From G020348385 sp964538085 (GTDB lineage Bacteria; Acidobacteriota; Aminicenantia; Aminicenantales; Aminicenantaceae): a stretch of DNA of 64,000 bases. Positions 51,041 through 58,946 of the stretch are shown piece by piece. Position 1 is the stretch's first letter. The number at the start of each line of letters is the position of its first letter. Position numbers and translations under genes: made by a program. The DNA is taken from positions 1 through 64,000 of the forward strand of contig CAZIDF010000015.1 of NCBI GenBank assembly GCA_964538085.1. The letters are read 5' to 3'. A model generated the notes under the pieces. The model did no database searches. It was not told the origin of the DNA and saw only the letters and a list, made by a program, of their open reading frames with translations.

Positions 51041-51442
51041 ATGACGGACAAGAAAATACGCATTTTGGTGGCAAAACCGGGTTTGGATGGTCATGATAGA
51101 GGAGCCAAGGTTATAAGTCGGGCTCTACGGGATGCCGGATTCGAGGTTATTTATACAGGTTTGCGCAGGACTCCAGAAGAAATCGTGAATGCAGCCATCC
51201 AGGAAGATGCCGATGTCATCGGACTGAGCATTCTTTCCGGTGCCCATAATGTGCTCTTCCCCGAGCTCATGAGGCTTTTGGAGCAAAAGGGAATTGAAGA
51301 CATCCGGGTGATAGCAGGCGGAATTATTCCCGAGAAGGATATTCCGGGATTAAAAAAAATCGGGATCGCCGAAATATTTTTACCCGGTTCATCGACTAAA
51401 GATATTGTGCAATGGATCCTGGATAATGTTCCAGGCGGCTAA
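51041..51442 (+). CDS. Methylmalonyl-CoA mutase, cobalamin-binding subunit
   Basis: 133 residues, the B12-binding Rossmann domain as a separate protein. The base-off/His-on motif DxHxxG is in 'KPGLDGHDRGAKVISRALRD', followed by 'VIGLSILSGAHNVLFPELMR' and 'VIAGGIIPEKDIPGLKKIGI', which completes the nucleotide-tail pocket. It joins the catalytic subunit encoded 50 bases upstream. ATG 51041 has GGAGG five bases before it. No MeaB chaperone or epimerase gene lies nearby. Confidence 0.94.
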   Translation: MTDKKIRILVAKPGLDGHDRGAKVISRALRDAGFEVIYTGLRRTPEEIVNAAIQEDADVIGLSILSGAHNVLFPELMRLLEQKGIEDIRVIAGGIIPEKDIPGLKKIGIAEIFLPGSSTKDIVQWILDNVPGG

Positions 51443-51460
51443 ATAAAAGGGCGAAATTTC

Positions 51461-51490
51461 TTGACATCAATTTTTCATTTGTGGTATTCA
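51461..51490 (+). promoter_or_regulatory. Possible promoter of the M23 gene with very short leader
   Basis: TTGACA (51461-51466), 18-base spacer, TATTCA (51485-51490), ATG at 51503. Initiation about seven bases after the -10 would leave only about six bases before the ATG, which has no Shine-Dalgarno. Confidence 0.45.
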
Positions 51491-51502
51491 ATGTAGACAC
51501 CC

Positions 51503-52396
51503 ATGGCCAAAAAATACGTATCTATCATCATTGTACCGCATAATAAAGCGAAATCGAGGAACATATGTCTGTCTGAAAAAACGATCAAAATCGCAGCCGG
51601 GATCGGGATTTTTGTGTTTCTAGCCCTTGCCGTATTTCTGGTCGACTACTTCACGATGAATGTGACGAGGCAAAAATACAGAGCTCTTTCCAATGAGAAC
51701 GCCCAACAAAAAACAGCGATTGCCCAATACCAAGAAACCGTGGATAAATTGCAAATCACGATCGACAATTACGAAAGCTACGCCAAAAAACTCAATGTCA
51801 TGGCCGGTCTTAAATCGGAAGAAATACTGGAGGGAGAACCAGGGATCGGCGGGCCAGGCGATAGTCAAGAAATAGGGAATACAGATCCGTCTCAGATCGT
51901 GGATTTCGAAAATCTTGTGGATATCAGTCAAAAGGCAGATCGAATCACAAAAAATCTTGATACGTTGACGGCCTTTTTCGAGGATCAAACGTTACAGCTC
52001 GCTTCCACACCTACGATTTGGCCAACAAAGGGATACATGAGTTCTCCTTATGGGTGGAGAGACGATCCCTTCACGGGGAAGCGAACTTTTCATCATGGAA
52101 TCGACATAGCCACATCTCACGGGAATCCCATTTATGCCACGGCGGATGGGACTGTGATCCAAGCAGTTACCGATAAAATTGGGGGAAAAACCGTTAAGCT
52201 CAAACACATGTTCGGCTATGTCACGATTTATTGTCACATGAGCAAATTTCTTGTCAAAGTAGGACAAAAAGTAAAAAGAGGAGAAACAATCGGATTAGTG
52301 GGAAGCACAGGAAAAGCCAGAGGGCCTCATGTACATTATGAAGTCCAACTCAACGGCAAAGAAAAGAATCCGTTTTATTTCCTCTTGGAAGAATAA
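51503..52396 (+). CDS. M23 family metallopeptidase (peptidoglycan endopeptidase)
   Basis: 297 residues. One N-terminal membrane helix (about 31-50) anchors it, a coiled-coil follows (about 55-100, 'KYRALSNENAQQKTAIAQYQ'), then a linker, and an LytM/M23 domain from about 175. Zinc motifs: 'FHHGIDIATSHGNPIYATAD' (HxxxD) and 'GPHVHYEVQLNG' (HxH). The sequence 'YMSSPYGWRDDPFTGKRTFH' is typical of the family. It should cut cross-links or regulate amidases in the periplasm. It ends 40 bases before the convergent fmt stop. Confidence 0.9.
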   Translation: MAKKYVSIIIVPHNKAKSRNICLSEKTIKIAAGIGIFVFLALAVFLVDYFTMNVTRQKYRALSNENAQQKTAIAQYQETVDKLQITIDNYESYAKKLNVMAGLKSEEILEGEPGIGGPGDSQEIGNTDPSQIVDFENLVDISQKADRITKNLDTLTAFFEDQTLQLASTPTIWPTKGYMSSPYGWRDDPFTGKRTFHHGIDIATSHGNPIYATADGTVIQAVTDKIGGKTVKLKHMFGYVTIYCHMSKFLVKVGQKVKRGETIGLVGSTGKARGPHVHYEVQLNGKEKNPFYFLLEE

Positions 52397-52436
52397 ACAG
52401 TTTCCCCGCATTCTTCGATCAAAAACTGCACATCAT

Positions 52437-53369
52437 TCAGTCGAAACTTTTTCCTGGGCTAATTTGTGTCCCTTGAGAAAAAGCGAAGGCGGTCATGACT
52501 TTTTTGCCCTCAGGTTGGAGCTCTTCGATGAGATAGCTGCTATTTTGGCCGCATTTTACCTGGATTCCGGCTTTATTTACATCCAGTATTTCACCAGGTG
52601 TTCCGCATTGTGTTTGGCTCTCCTGTTTTTTCCCCATGATAATTTTTATTCTTTTTTGGCCGAAAAAGGAAAAAGCAGACGGCCATGGAGTGAAAGCTCT
52701 GATTTTTCTGTCGATTTCGATGGCATTTTTTGACCAGTCTAGTCTTCCATCTTCTTTTTTCAGCAGAGGAGCGAAGGTGGCCTCTGAATGGTCCTGTTTC
52801 ATTTTCTGGATAGAATCGATCTGTTTTATAGTATGGCATAAGAGTTCTGAACCGATTTTTGCGAGTCGAAGTTCTAAATCATGTGCATATTCCCCAGGAT
52901 GAATGGACAATTCTTTCTTTGAAAGGATGTCTCCTTCATCCATTTTTTCGTTCAGTTCAATTATAGACACCCCTGTATTTTTCTCTCCATTCAATATACT
53001 CCAATGCACGGGAGATGCCCCTCGGTATTTAGGCAGCAAGGAAAAATGCAAATTGATGGAATTGTATTTCGGGTAATAGATGATAGAGGCGGGGAGGATC
53101 TGTCCGTAAGCCACAACAACATTTATGTCCGGATCGATCTCTTTCAATCTTTCAAGAGCTACAGGGTCCTTTCTGATCTTTTCCGGTTGATACACCGGTA
53201 TGTTGTTTGCTTGTGCAAAGACTTTTACCGGAGGAGAGACCATTTTTTTTCCTCTCCCGGCAGGCCTATCCGGTTTGGTGATGATGAGCTCTACGCGATG
53301 TCCTTCTTCGATTATTCTACGAAGGGATTGGACAGCAGAGTCAGGGCTCCCAAAGAACACGATCTTCAT
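52437..53369 (-). CDS. fmt: Methionyl-tRNA formyltransferase
   Basis: 310 residues. It formylates initiator Met-tRNA using 10-formyl-THF. Motifs: 'MKIVFFGSPDSAVQSLRRII', 'VVAYGQILPASIIYYPKYNS', 'NLHFSLLPKYRGASPVHWSI' (formyl-THF site and catalytic region) and 'INGEKNTGVSIIELNEKMDE'-like loop; the C-terminal barrel starts at about 205. The start overlaps the def stop as ATGA, as these two genes commonly do. Confidence 0.96.
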   Translation of the reverse strand: MKIVFFGSPDSAVQSLRRIIEEGHRVELIITKPDRPAGRGKKMVSPPVKVFAQANNIPVYQPEKIRKDPVALERLKEIDPDINVVVAYGQILPASIIYYPKYNSINLHFSLLPKYRGASPVHWSILNGEKNTGVSIIELNEKMDEGDILSKKELSIHPGEYAHDLELRLAKIGSELLCHTIKQIDSIQKMKQDHSEATFAPLLKKEDGRLDWSKNAIEIDRKIRAFTPWPSAFSFFGQKRIKIIMGKKQESQTQCGTPGEILDVNKAGIQVKCGQNSSYLIEELQPEGKKVMTAFAFSQGTQISPGKSFD

Positions 53370-53896
53370 TCTTCGTTATTCTTATCCTTCTGCTTTTTGA
53401 GTTTTTTGCGGATAAGGTTTTTTTTGAGAGGAGAGAGGTGTTCGATAAAAAGCTTTCCATTGACATGATCGATCTCGTGACAGAAAACTCGAGCCAGGAG
53501 ATCTTCAGCTTCGATTATTTTTTCCTTGCCATCCAGATCGACTCCTTTTATGACCACTCGGTAGGGCCTAGAGACTTTCTCATTAATCCCGGGCACAGAA
53601 AGGCACCCTTCCTCGATGATGGTTTCGCCCTCCTGGTGCAGAAGCTCTGGGTTCACCAGTACGATCAAATCCGAACTGTTCTCTCCTACAGAGAGGTCGA
53701 TTGTGATGAGCTGGATACTCTGGTTTACCTGAGGAGCAGCCAAGCCGACTCCTGGGGCAAAATGCATGGTTTTGACCATCTGCATTGCAAGATCGTGAAT
53801 GTGTTGGTCTAAGTTGGTTATTTTGTCAGCTTTCCTGTTGAGCACAGGGTTGCCGATCGTGATGATTTCCAGGACCGCTTCTTCGTTGGATTCCAT
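53366..53896 (-). CDS. def: Peptide deformylase
   Basis: 176 residues; removes the N-formyl group from nascent proteins. The three motifs are present: 'GVGLAAPQV', 'EEGCLSVPG' and 'CHEIDHVNGKLF' (HExxH; the metal Cys is in EGCLS). ATG 53896 is chosen; a GTG at 53905 is an in-frame alternative and neither has a strong ribosome site. It is the upstream gene of the def-fmt pair and follows the pqqD-like gene by about 70 bases. Confidence 0.95.
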   Translation of the reverse strand: MESNEEAVLEIITIGNPVLNRKADKITNLDQHIHDLAMQMVKTMHFAPGVGLAAPQVNQSIQLITIDLSVGENSSDLIVLVNPELLHQEGETIIEEGCLSVPGINEKVSRPYRVVIKGVDLDGKEKIIEAEDLLARVFCHEIDHVNGKLFIEHLSPLKKNLIRKKLKKQKDKNNEE

Positions 53897-53965
53897 TGTT
53901 CTCACTTATTATTGTAGAAAAAATTCTCTTTTTGGTAAAGGTATTTGATTGTATGGGGACGTTCC

Positions 53966-54322
53966 CTAAAGATTTTTAAAGGTGATGAATTTGTTTTTCT
54001 CTAAGTTTTGGAAAAAGATCCTGAGGCGATCGTACAAGGGCTCTACTTTGTCGCCGAATTTTTCTTTCAGCTTGTTGCCGATGTCTTCCACGTTATTTCT
54101 GCCATCACAAAGATCCCATGTGAAGGAACCGATATCATCCAATTTGATCTTATAGTTCGGACTTTTCAAGCGAGGAAGGATGTGTTTGGCAAATAAGGGG
54201 TGTCGGTATTTTGGTTTGAGGAGGACGGAGAATCCGTCCTCCGATTTTTCCGACTTTATGTTTTGTTCGGGAATCAGCTCAAGAAGGTTGACTGGGGAAG
54301 GCTCATCCTTCTGTTTTTTCAC
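53966..54322 (-). CDS. PqqD-family protein without a visible partner
   Basis: 118 residues with the PqqD/RRE (RiPP recognition element) pattern: 'LDDIGSFTWDLCDGRNNVED' then 'IGNKLKEKFGDKVEPLYDRL', 'RIFFQNLEKNKFITF'. PqqD domains usually hand a precursor peptide to a radical SAM or other modifying enzyme. None is adjacent here. The GTG start lies 20 bases inside the 3' end of the OPT transporter gene, so the two are translated from one message. Its function in this setting is unknown. Confidence 0.75.
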   Translation of the reverse strand: MKKQKDEPSPVNLLELIPEQNIKSEKSEDGFSVLLKPKYRHPLFAKHILPRLKSPNYKIKLDDIGSFTWDLCDGRNNVEDIGNKLKEKFGDKVEPLYDRLRIFFQNLEKNKFITFKNL

Positions 54323-56345
54323 TTTCCTGTCCGTATTCTCCTGATGTCACGAACTTTTTATACGGGAAATAAATCATGATGAAACCGAGAATAAAGAAGA
54401 TCAGCAATCCAAACCATGGATTATCCAAGGATTCTGGCATATTGACATTCAATCCCTTGATTGCAGCTGTGATGATCCCCAGCAAGGCCTGGCCTGCGAT
54501 CAATCCAGAAGCGATCAACAGGCCGATGTTTTCCACGATTTCTTTCCCTCTTCTAGTGGGATTTTTCTTCGTCACACTCCTATCCAGGTAATGCTTAATA
54601 ACACCTCCAAAAAATATGCAGGCGGTGGCCCGGAAGGGAAGATACATGCCCACGGCGATGAGCATGGGCGAAGGAGATCCGATGAGAATCAAGACGATCG
54701 CAAGCAGCATCCCTGCGATCACCAGAGGCCATGCCATTTCTCCCCCGACGATTCCCTTGGCCATGGTAGCCATAAGACCGGCTTGAGGAGCTGGTAGATC
54801 GTTACTCCCGATTCCCATGGTGTTGTGCAGGAGCTGCAAGGAGAAAGTAAGAGTTAAAGCTGCAGCCACAACACCGATGATTCCACCTATCTGCATTCGC
54901 CACGGCGTACCGCCTAGTATATGCCCTACTTTCCAGTCTTGGATCATATCTCCTGCCACCCCTGCCACACAGCAAACAACAGCTGCAACCCCCAAAACAG
55001 CAGCGATCCCTTCGTTCCCTCTTTGTCCCATCAGCACCATCATCAGGGCAGCGATAAGAAGAGTTGTCAGGGTCAGGCCTGAGATCGGATTGGAAGAGGA
55101 ACCGATGATTCCGACAAGGTATCCAGCAACGGCGGCAAACAGCAATCCCATGACGACCATAACAAGAGCTGCAACCAAGGCAGATCCGATATTGTGCGTA
55201 AAGATATGGTACAGGACAACCATGGGTATGATCAGAGCGAGGATGGAAATGACGATCGTTGAGAAGGGGAGATCCTTATCGGTTCGCAGCGTCTCTACCT
55301 CACCTCCACTCCGTGTTTTTTTGACGTCTTTGATCGAGCGGCCGATCCCTGCCATGAGGCTTTTTCTCATTCTGAATAGCGTGAAAAAGGCTCCGACAAG
55401 CATAGCCCCCACGGCGATGGGTTTGATCAGGGCATTGTAAGCGGAAGCGGCCATAGTAGTCCATGTCCATCCAGAATTGAGTGCTGTCACTTGAGCCACA
55501 ACGTCTCCAAGGTTATCTCCATATATAAAAAGCATGAAAGGCATCAAGAAAAGCCAGCCAAGAACTCCTCCAGAAAATGTTAATGCTGCCAATTTGGGCC
55601 CGATGATGTAGCCGACTCCGGTCATAGCAGCATTAGCAGCAGGGGACTCGATGAACATTCTCCCCTTTATTTGAGCTATCTGATCAGTCGGCGTTCCTTC
55701 AGGAGGGAATACCTGCACATTGTCTTCGTTGAGATATCTTATTTTGGAAAGACCGGGGATGTTGAAAACGGTGCTGATGTAGGGTTTGATCAGACGGATC
55801 CCGTTGTTGCTTGAAAAAAATTCGATCAATCCTCCCAAACCCATCGCCCAGAACATGTAGGCGGCGTCCGAGCCTCCTTTTTGTCCGGCTTTGACCATCT
55901 CTGCGCAAGCAACGCTCTCAGGGAAGGGGAGATCAGCGTCTTCGACAAGTGTTCTCCTGACGAGAATGATGAACAGCACTCCCAGTATGCCACCGATCAG
56001 CATGAGGAGCGAAGATTTGACAAGGTCGAATTTCTCCCATACGCCAGTCATCAAAAAAGCCGGGATGGTGAAAATGGCTCCTGCAGCCAGGGCTTCTCCA
56101 ACAGCTCCAGTCGTACGGGCAAAATTTTCTTCCAGGATGCTCCCTTTGAATATTTTAAGTACAGCCATGGCAATCACCGCAGCCGGAAAGGTTGCGGCAA
56201 CGGTCATCCCGACGAGGAGACCGAGATACGCGTTGGCTGCGCCAAGAATGACTGCCATTAGGATTCCCAGAAGAATAGCTTTGAGGGAGATCTCTTTCAT
56301 GGACTGTTCAGCTGGGACGTATGGCTTGAAGGCTTGGTCGCTCAT
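54303..56345 (-). CDS. OPT family oligopeptide transporter
   Basis: 680 residues, about 14-16 membrane segments. OPT family features: 'GILMAVILGAANAYLGLLVG' and 'MTVAATFPAAVIAMAVLKIF' at the N terminus, 'NFARTTGAVGEALAAGAIFT', 'DLPFPESVACAEMVKAGQKG' and the C-terminal 'MYLPFRATACIFFGGVIKHY'. Bacterial OPTs of this length take up small peptides or metal chelates by proton symport; the substrate is not known. A full-strength AAGGAGGT ribosome site stands four bases before ATG. Overlaps pqqD-like gene at the 3' end. Confidence 0.92.
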   Translation of the reverse strand: MSDQAFKPYVPAEQSMKEISLKAILLGILMAVILGAANAYLGLLVGMTVAATFPAAVIAMAVLKIFKGSILEENFARTTGAVGEALAAGAIFTIPAFLMTGVWEKFDLVKSSLLMLIGGILGVLFIILVRRTLVEDADLPFPESVACAEMVKAGQKGGSDAAYMFWAMGLGGLIEFFSSNNGIRLIKPYISTVFNIPGLSKIRYLNEDNVQVFPPEGTPTDQIAQIKGRMFIESPAANAAMTGVGYIIGPKLAALTFSGGVLGWLFLMPFMLFIYGDNLGDVVAQVTALNSGWTWTTMAASAYNALIKPIAVGAMLVGAFFTLFRMRKSLMAGIGRSIKDVKKTRSGGEVETLRTDKDLPFSTIVISILALIIPMVVLYHIFTHNIGSALVAALVMVVMGLLFAAVAGYLVGIIGSSSNPISGLTLTTLLIAALMMVLMGQRGNEGIAAVLGVAAVVCCVAGVAGDMIQDWKVGHILGGTPWRMQIGGIIGVVAAALTLTFSLQLLHNTMGIGSNDLPAPQAGLMATMAKGIVGGEMAWPLVIAGMLLAIVLILIGSPSPMLIAVGMYLPFRATACIFFGGVIKHYLDRSVTKKNPTRRGKEIVENIGLLIASGLIAGQALLGIITAAIKGLNVNMPESLDNPWFGLLIFFILGFIMIYFPYKKFVTSGEYGQESEKTEG

Positions 56346-56383
56346 TCCTACCTCCTTGCTTTAAAAGATAAAAAATTTTCTTG

Positions 56384-56412
56384 AATATATATTTTGCCGA
56401 AACAAAAATCAA
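56384..56412 (-). promoter_or_regulatory. Probable promoter of the OPT gene
   Basis: Minus strand TTGATT (56412-56407), 17-base spacer, TATATT (56389-56384), 38 bases before ATG 56345. The remaining part of the 219-base divergent gap to mreB shows no clear element. Confidence 0.5.
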
Positions 56413-56564
56413 GAGAAAAATGCACATTAAAATCAAGATTAAATCAAAAGAATGGACTGTGCGACTAAACGGTCCTGCGAAGCGTTACTCTTTCGATGAG
56501 AAATTTCATTTGCGCGAATCCTGAATTTGTGCTAAATAAGTTGTGTAAATAGAGAAGGATACGC

Positions 56565-57596
56565 ATGAGTTTAGTAAGTTGGTTTAAAGAACGCTTGTTT
56601 TGTGATCTCGCTATCGATCTAGGAACAGCCAACACGCTCGTTTATTTAAAAGGCAAAGGAATCATTGTTCAGGAACCCTCCATCGTTGTTGTGAATAAAC
56701 AAACAGGGAAAGTGGAAGCGGTAGGTAAGCGGGCAAAAGACATGCTTGGAAAGACACCCACCAGTGTGCTTGCCATCAAACCGATGAGGGATGGAGTCAT
56801 CGCGGATTTTGAAATCGCTGAAAAAATGTTGGATTTTTTTATCAAAAGGGCCACAAACAATCGTGGTTTTTTATTGCGACCTCGGATCGTGATCGGCATC
56901 CCGACAGGAATAACCCAGGTCGAAAGACGCGCTGTCAAAGATGTGGCGATGAGAGCGAAGGCTTCGGAGGTTTACCTTGTCGAACAGCCCATGTCAGCCT
57001 CGGTCGGCGCTGAACTGCCTATATCCGAACCCACGGGCAACATGATCGTCGATATCGGGGGCGGCACGACAGACATCGCTGTCATTTCTTTGAATGGGAT
57101 CGTTTTCAACCACTCCATACGCATCGCTGGGAATGAGATGGATGAGAGCATAATCCAAAACATCAAGAAGAAGTACAATTTGTTGATCGGGGAGAGAACT
57201 GCGGAACAAGTGAAGATGCAGATTGGTTCGGCCTATCCTTTGGATGAGCCGATGACTCTAGAGATCAAGGGAAGAGATTTGAGAGAAGGGATTCCTAAAA
57301 CCATCGTGGTCGATGATCAAGAGATCCGTGAGTCTCTAGAGGACGTGGTGGCCGCTATCGTGAATGCCGTCCGCATAGCTTTAGAGAAAACTCCCCCCGA
57401 ACTTTCTGCGGATATAATCGACAGGGGAATCGTTCTCACCGGTGGAGGAGCTCTCCTGAAAAATATTGATAAGAGAATTCGGGAAGAAACTCAACTTCCG
57501 GTTTTTATCACGGAGGATCCATTGACCACCGTGGTGCTTGGCGCGGGCAAGATGCTGGATGATTTCGAACTGTTGAAAAAAATATCTTTGATCTAA
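56565..57596 (+). CDS. mreB: Rod-shape protein MreB
   Basis: 343 residues, bacterial actin that guides lateral cell-wall synthesis. Nucleotide-binding motifs: 'LAIDLGTANTLVYLKGKGII' (phosphate 1), 'MIVDIGGGTTDIAVISLNG' (phosphate 2), and 'DIIDRGIVLTGGGALLKNID' (adenosine). Its N terminus has an amphipathic start ('MSLVSWFKERLF') that would bind the inner membrane. GAAGGA lies before ATG. First of five co-directional genes mreB-mreC-mreD-mrdA-rodA. Confidence 0.97.
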   Translation: MSLVSWFKERLFCDLAIDLGTANTLVYLKGKGIIVQEPSIVVVNKQTGKVEAVGKRAKDMLGKTPTSVLAIKPMRDGVIADFEIAEKMLDFFIKRATNNRGFLLRPRIVIGIPTGITQVERRAVKDVAMRAKASEVYLVEQPMSASVGAELPISEPTGNMIVDIGGGTTDIAVISLNGIVFNHSIRIAGNEMDESIIQNIKKKYNLLIGERTAEQVKMQIGSAYPLDEPMTLEIKGRDLREGIPKTIVVDDQEIRESLEDVVAAIVNAVRIALEKTPPELSADIIDRGIVLTGGGALLKNIDKRIREETQLPVFITEDPLTTVVLGAGKMLDDFELLKKISLI

Positions 57597-57614
57597 AAAC
57601 ATTTATCTTAGGGA

Positions 57615-58451
57615 ATGCCCATTTCTTTGAAAAAAGCAAAAAGCTTCATCATTCTCCTATCCTTGATTTTTTGCCAGTTGGTGCTGATTTCTATTCAGGT
57701 CCCGATGGGTAATGAATCCAATTACTTCGAACGCGTCGTATTTTCTGTTTTCTCTCCGATCAATAGTGGAGTCGTTTCCGTATTTCAGGGGATCGGAAAC
57801 ATATGGAAAAGCTACTTCGGCTTACACAAGGTGCAAAAAAACAATCAAAGACTGCAGGAGGAGGTATTTCGGCTCAACCAGGAAAATAGCCTTTTGCGGA
57901 GCATACTCCGCACTTACAGAACGGAAAACAAAATGTTGGACCTTCTGAGTGAGTTTGAGGGAAGTATCATCCCCGCTCGGACTGTCGGGATGGATGCCAG
58001 CAATATCTGGAAATCTCTGATGATCAATAAAGGCTCTTTGGATGGTGTGAAAAAAGACATGGTTGTGCTCGATAAAAATGGATATCTTGTGGGCCGGGTG
58101 GTCGACCCCATATCATTCAAACAATCCCGTGTACAGATGATCACGGATAGCCAGAGTGGCGTATATGTGGTTCCACAGGATAAAAATGCCCCGGGCATAA
58201 TAAATGGGCTGGGGAATGGACAGTGCAAACTGGAATATATTATCGCCACCGATACTTTGATCGTGGAAGGGGACAGCCTGATCACGACTGGCTTCGATGG
58301 AATATATTTGCCGGGTATTCTCGTTGGGCATGTCATCTCGGTCAAGGAGAATATTTCACTTTTCAAAGAGATCAGGGTAGAGCCAGCCTTCAAAATACAA
58401 GATTTGGATTTATTGGCCATCATCAAGGAAGATATCCACGACCTTTTTTAG
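57615..58451 (+). CDS. mreC: Rod-shape protein MreC
   Basis: 278 residues. One N-terminal membrane helix (about 10-28), a coiled-coil (about 70-100, 'KNNQRLQEEVFRLNQENSLL'), and the beta-barrel core: 'IIPARTVGMDASNIWKSLMI', 'NKGSLDGVKKDMVVLDKNGY' and 'LVGRVVDPISFKQSRVQMIT'. It joins MreB/RodA/PBP2 in the elongasome on the periplasmic side. Starts 18 bases after mreB. Confidence 0.93.
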   Translation: MPISLKKAKSFIILLSLIFCQLVLISIQVPMGNESNYFERVVFSVFSPINSGVVSVFQGIGNIWKSYFGLHKVQKNNQRLQEEVFRLNQENSLLRSILRTYRTENKMLDLLSEFEGSIIPARTVGMDASNIWKSLMINKGSLDGVKKDMVVLDKNGYLVGRVVDPISFKQSRVQMITDSQSGVYVVPQDKNAPGIINGLGNGQCKLEYIIATDTLIVEGDSLITTGFDGIYLPGILVGHVISVKENISLFKEIRVEPAFKIQDLDLLAIIKEDIHDLF

Positions 58452-58459
58452 ATAGAGCA

Positions 58460-58939
58460 ATGAAAGATTTTATCTGGATGTTCGTTTCCGTTCTCATCGC
58501 CTTCGTTTTATACACGCTTCTAGGAAAAATTTCTGTTTCTTTACTTTTGCTCGTGAATTTTTTCAGCTTGCTCGTGATTTATTTCGCATTAAAGAAAGGC
58601 GAGATCTATGGCGCTTGTTTGGGCACAATCTGTGGACTTCTCCAAGACTCCTTTTCCCTGAGCGTTTTTGGAGTAGCCGGTATCGCAAAGACGATCATCG
58701 GCTTTTTCGCAGGATATATTTCAGGCAAGATCAATGTAACCTCTGTGAGACGAAGCTTTGTCTTCGTTTTTGTACTTCTTTGCATGGAACTTCTGATCTG
58801 GGCGTTTTTGTATTCCTTTATTTTTTCGGAAAGAGTGAACACAGGAGGAGGCTTGATCTTTTTTCAGCCCTTGATCACAGCCGCAGTTGGATCGTTGGCC
58901 TATCGGTTTCTTCTCAAACAGAATAGATCGAAAATGTAG
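58460..58939 (+). CDS. mreD: Rod-shape protein MreD
   Basis: 159 residues, mostly hydrophobic with about five membrane segments; 'YGACLGTICGLLQDSFSLSV' is the typical family turn with its Gly and Asp. The ATG 58460 lies eight bases after mreC and gives a protein of normal size; longer frames upstream only overlap mreC. It completes the MreBCD set and should be an inner-membrane elongasome part. Confidence 0.88.
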   Translation: MKDFIWMFVSVLIAFVLYTLLGKISVSLLLLVNFFSLLVIYFALKKGEIYGACLGTICGLLQDSFSLSVFGVAGIAKTIIGFFAGYISGKINVTSVRRSFVFVFVLLCMELLIWAFLYSFIFSERVNTGGGLIFFQPLITAAVGSLAYRFLLKQNRSKM

Positions 58940-58946
58940 ATAGGAG

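Noticed and set aside
58223..58939. Longer MreD start
   Set aside because: The extra residues overlap mreC in another frame and are polar and unlike MreD; ATG 58460 gives the normal protein.
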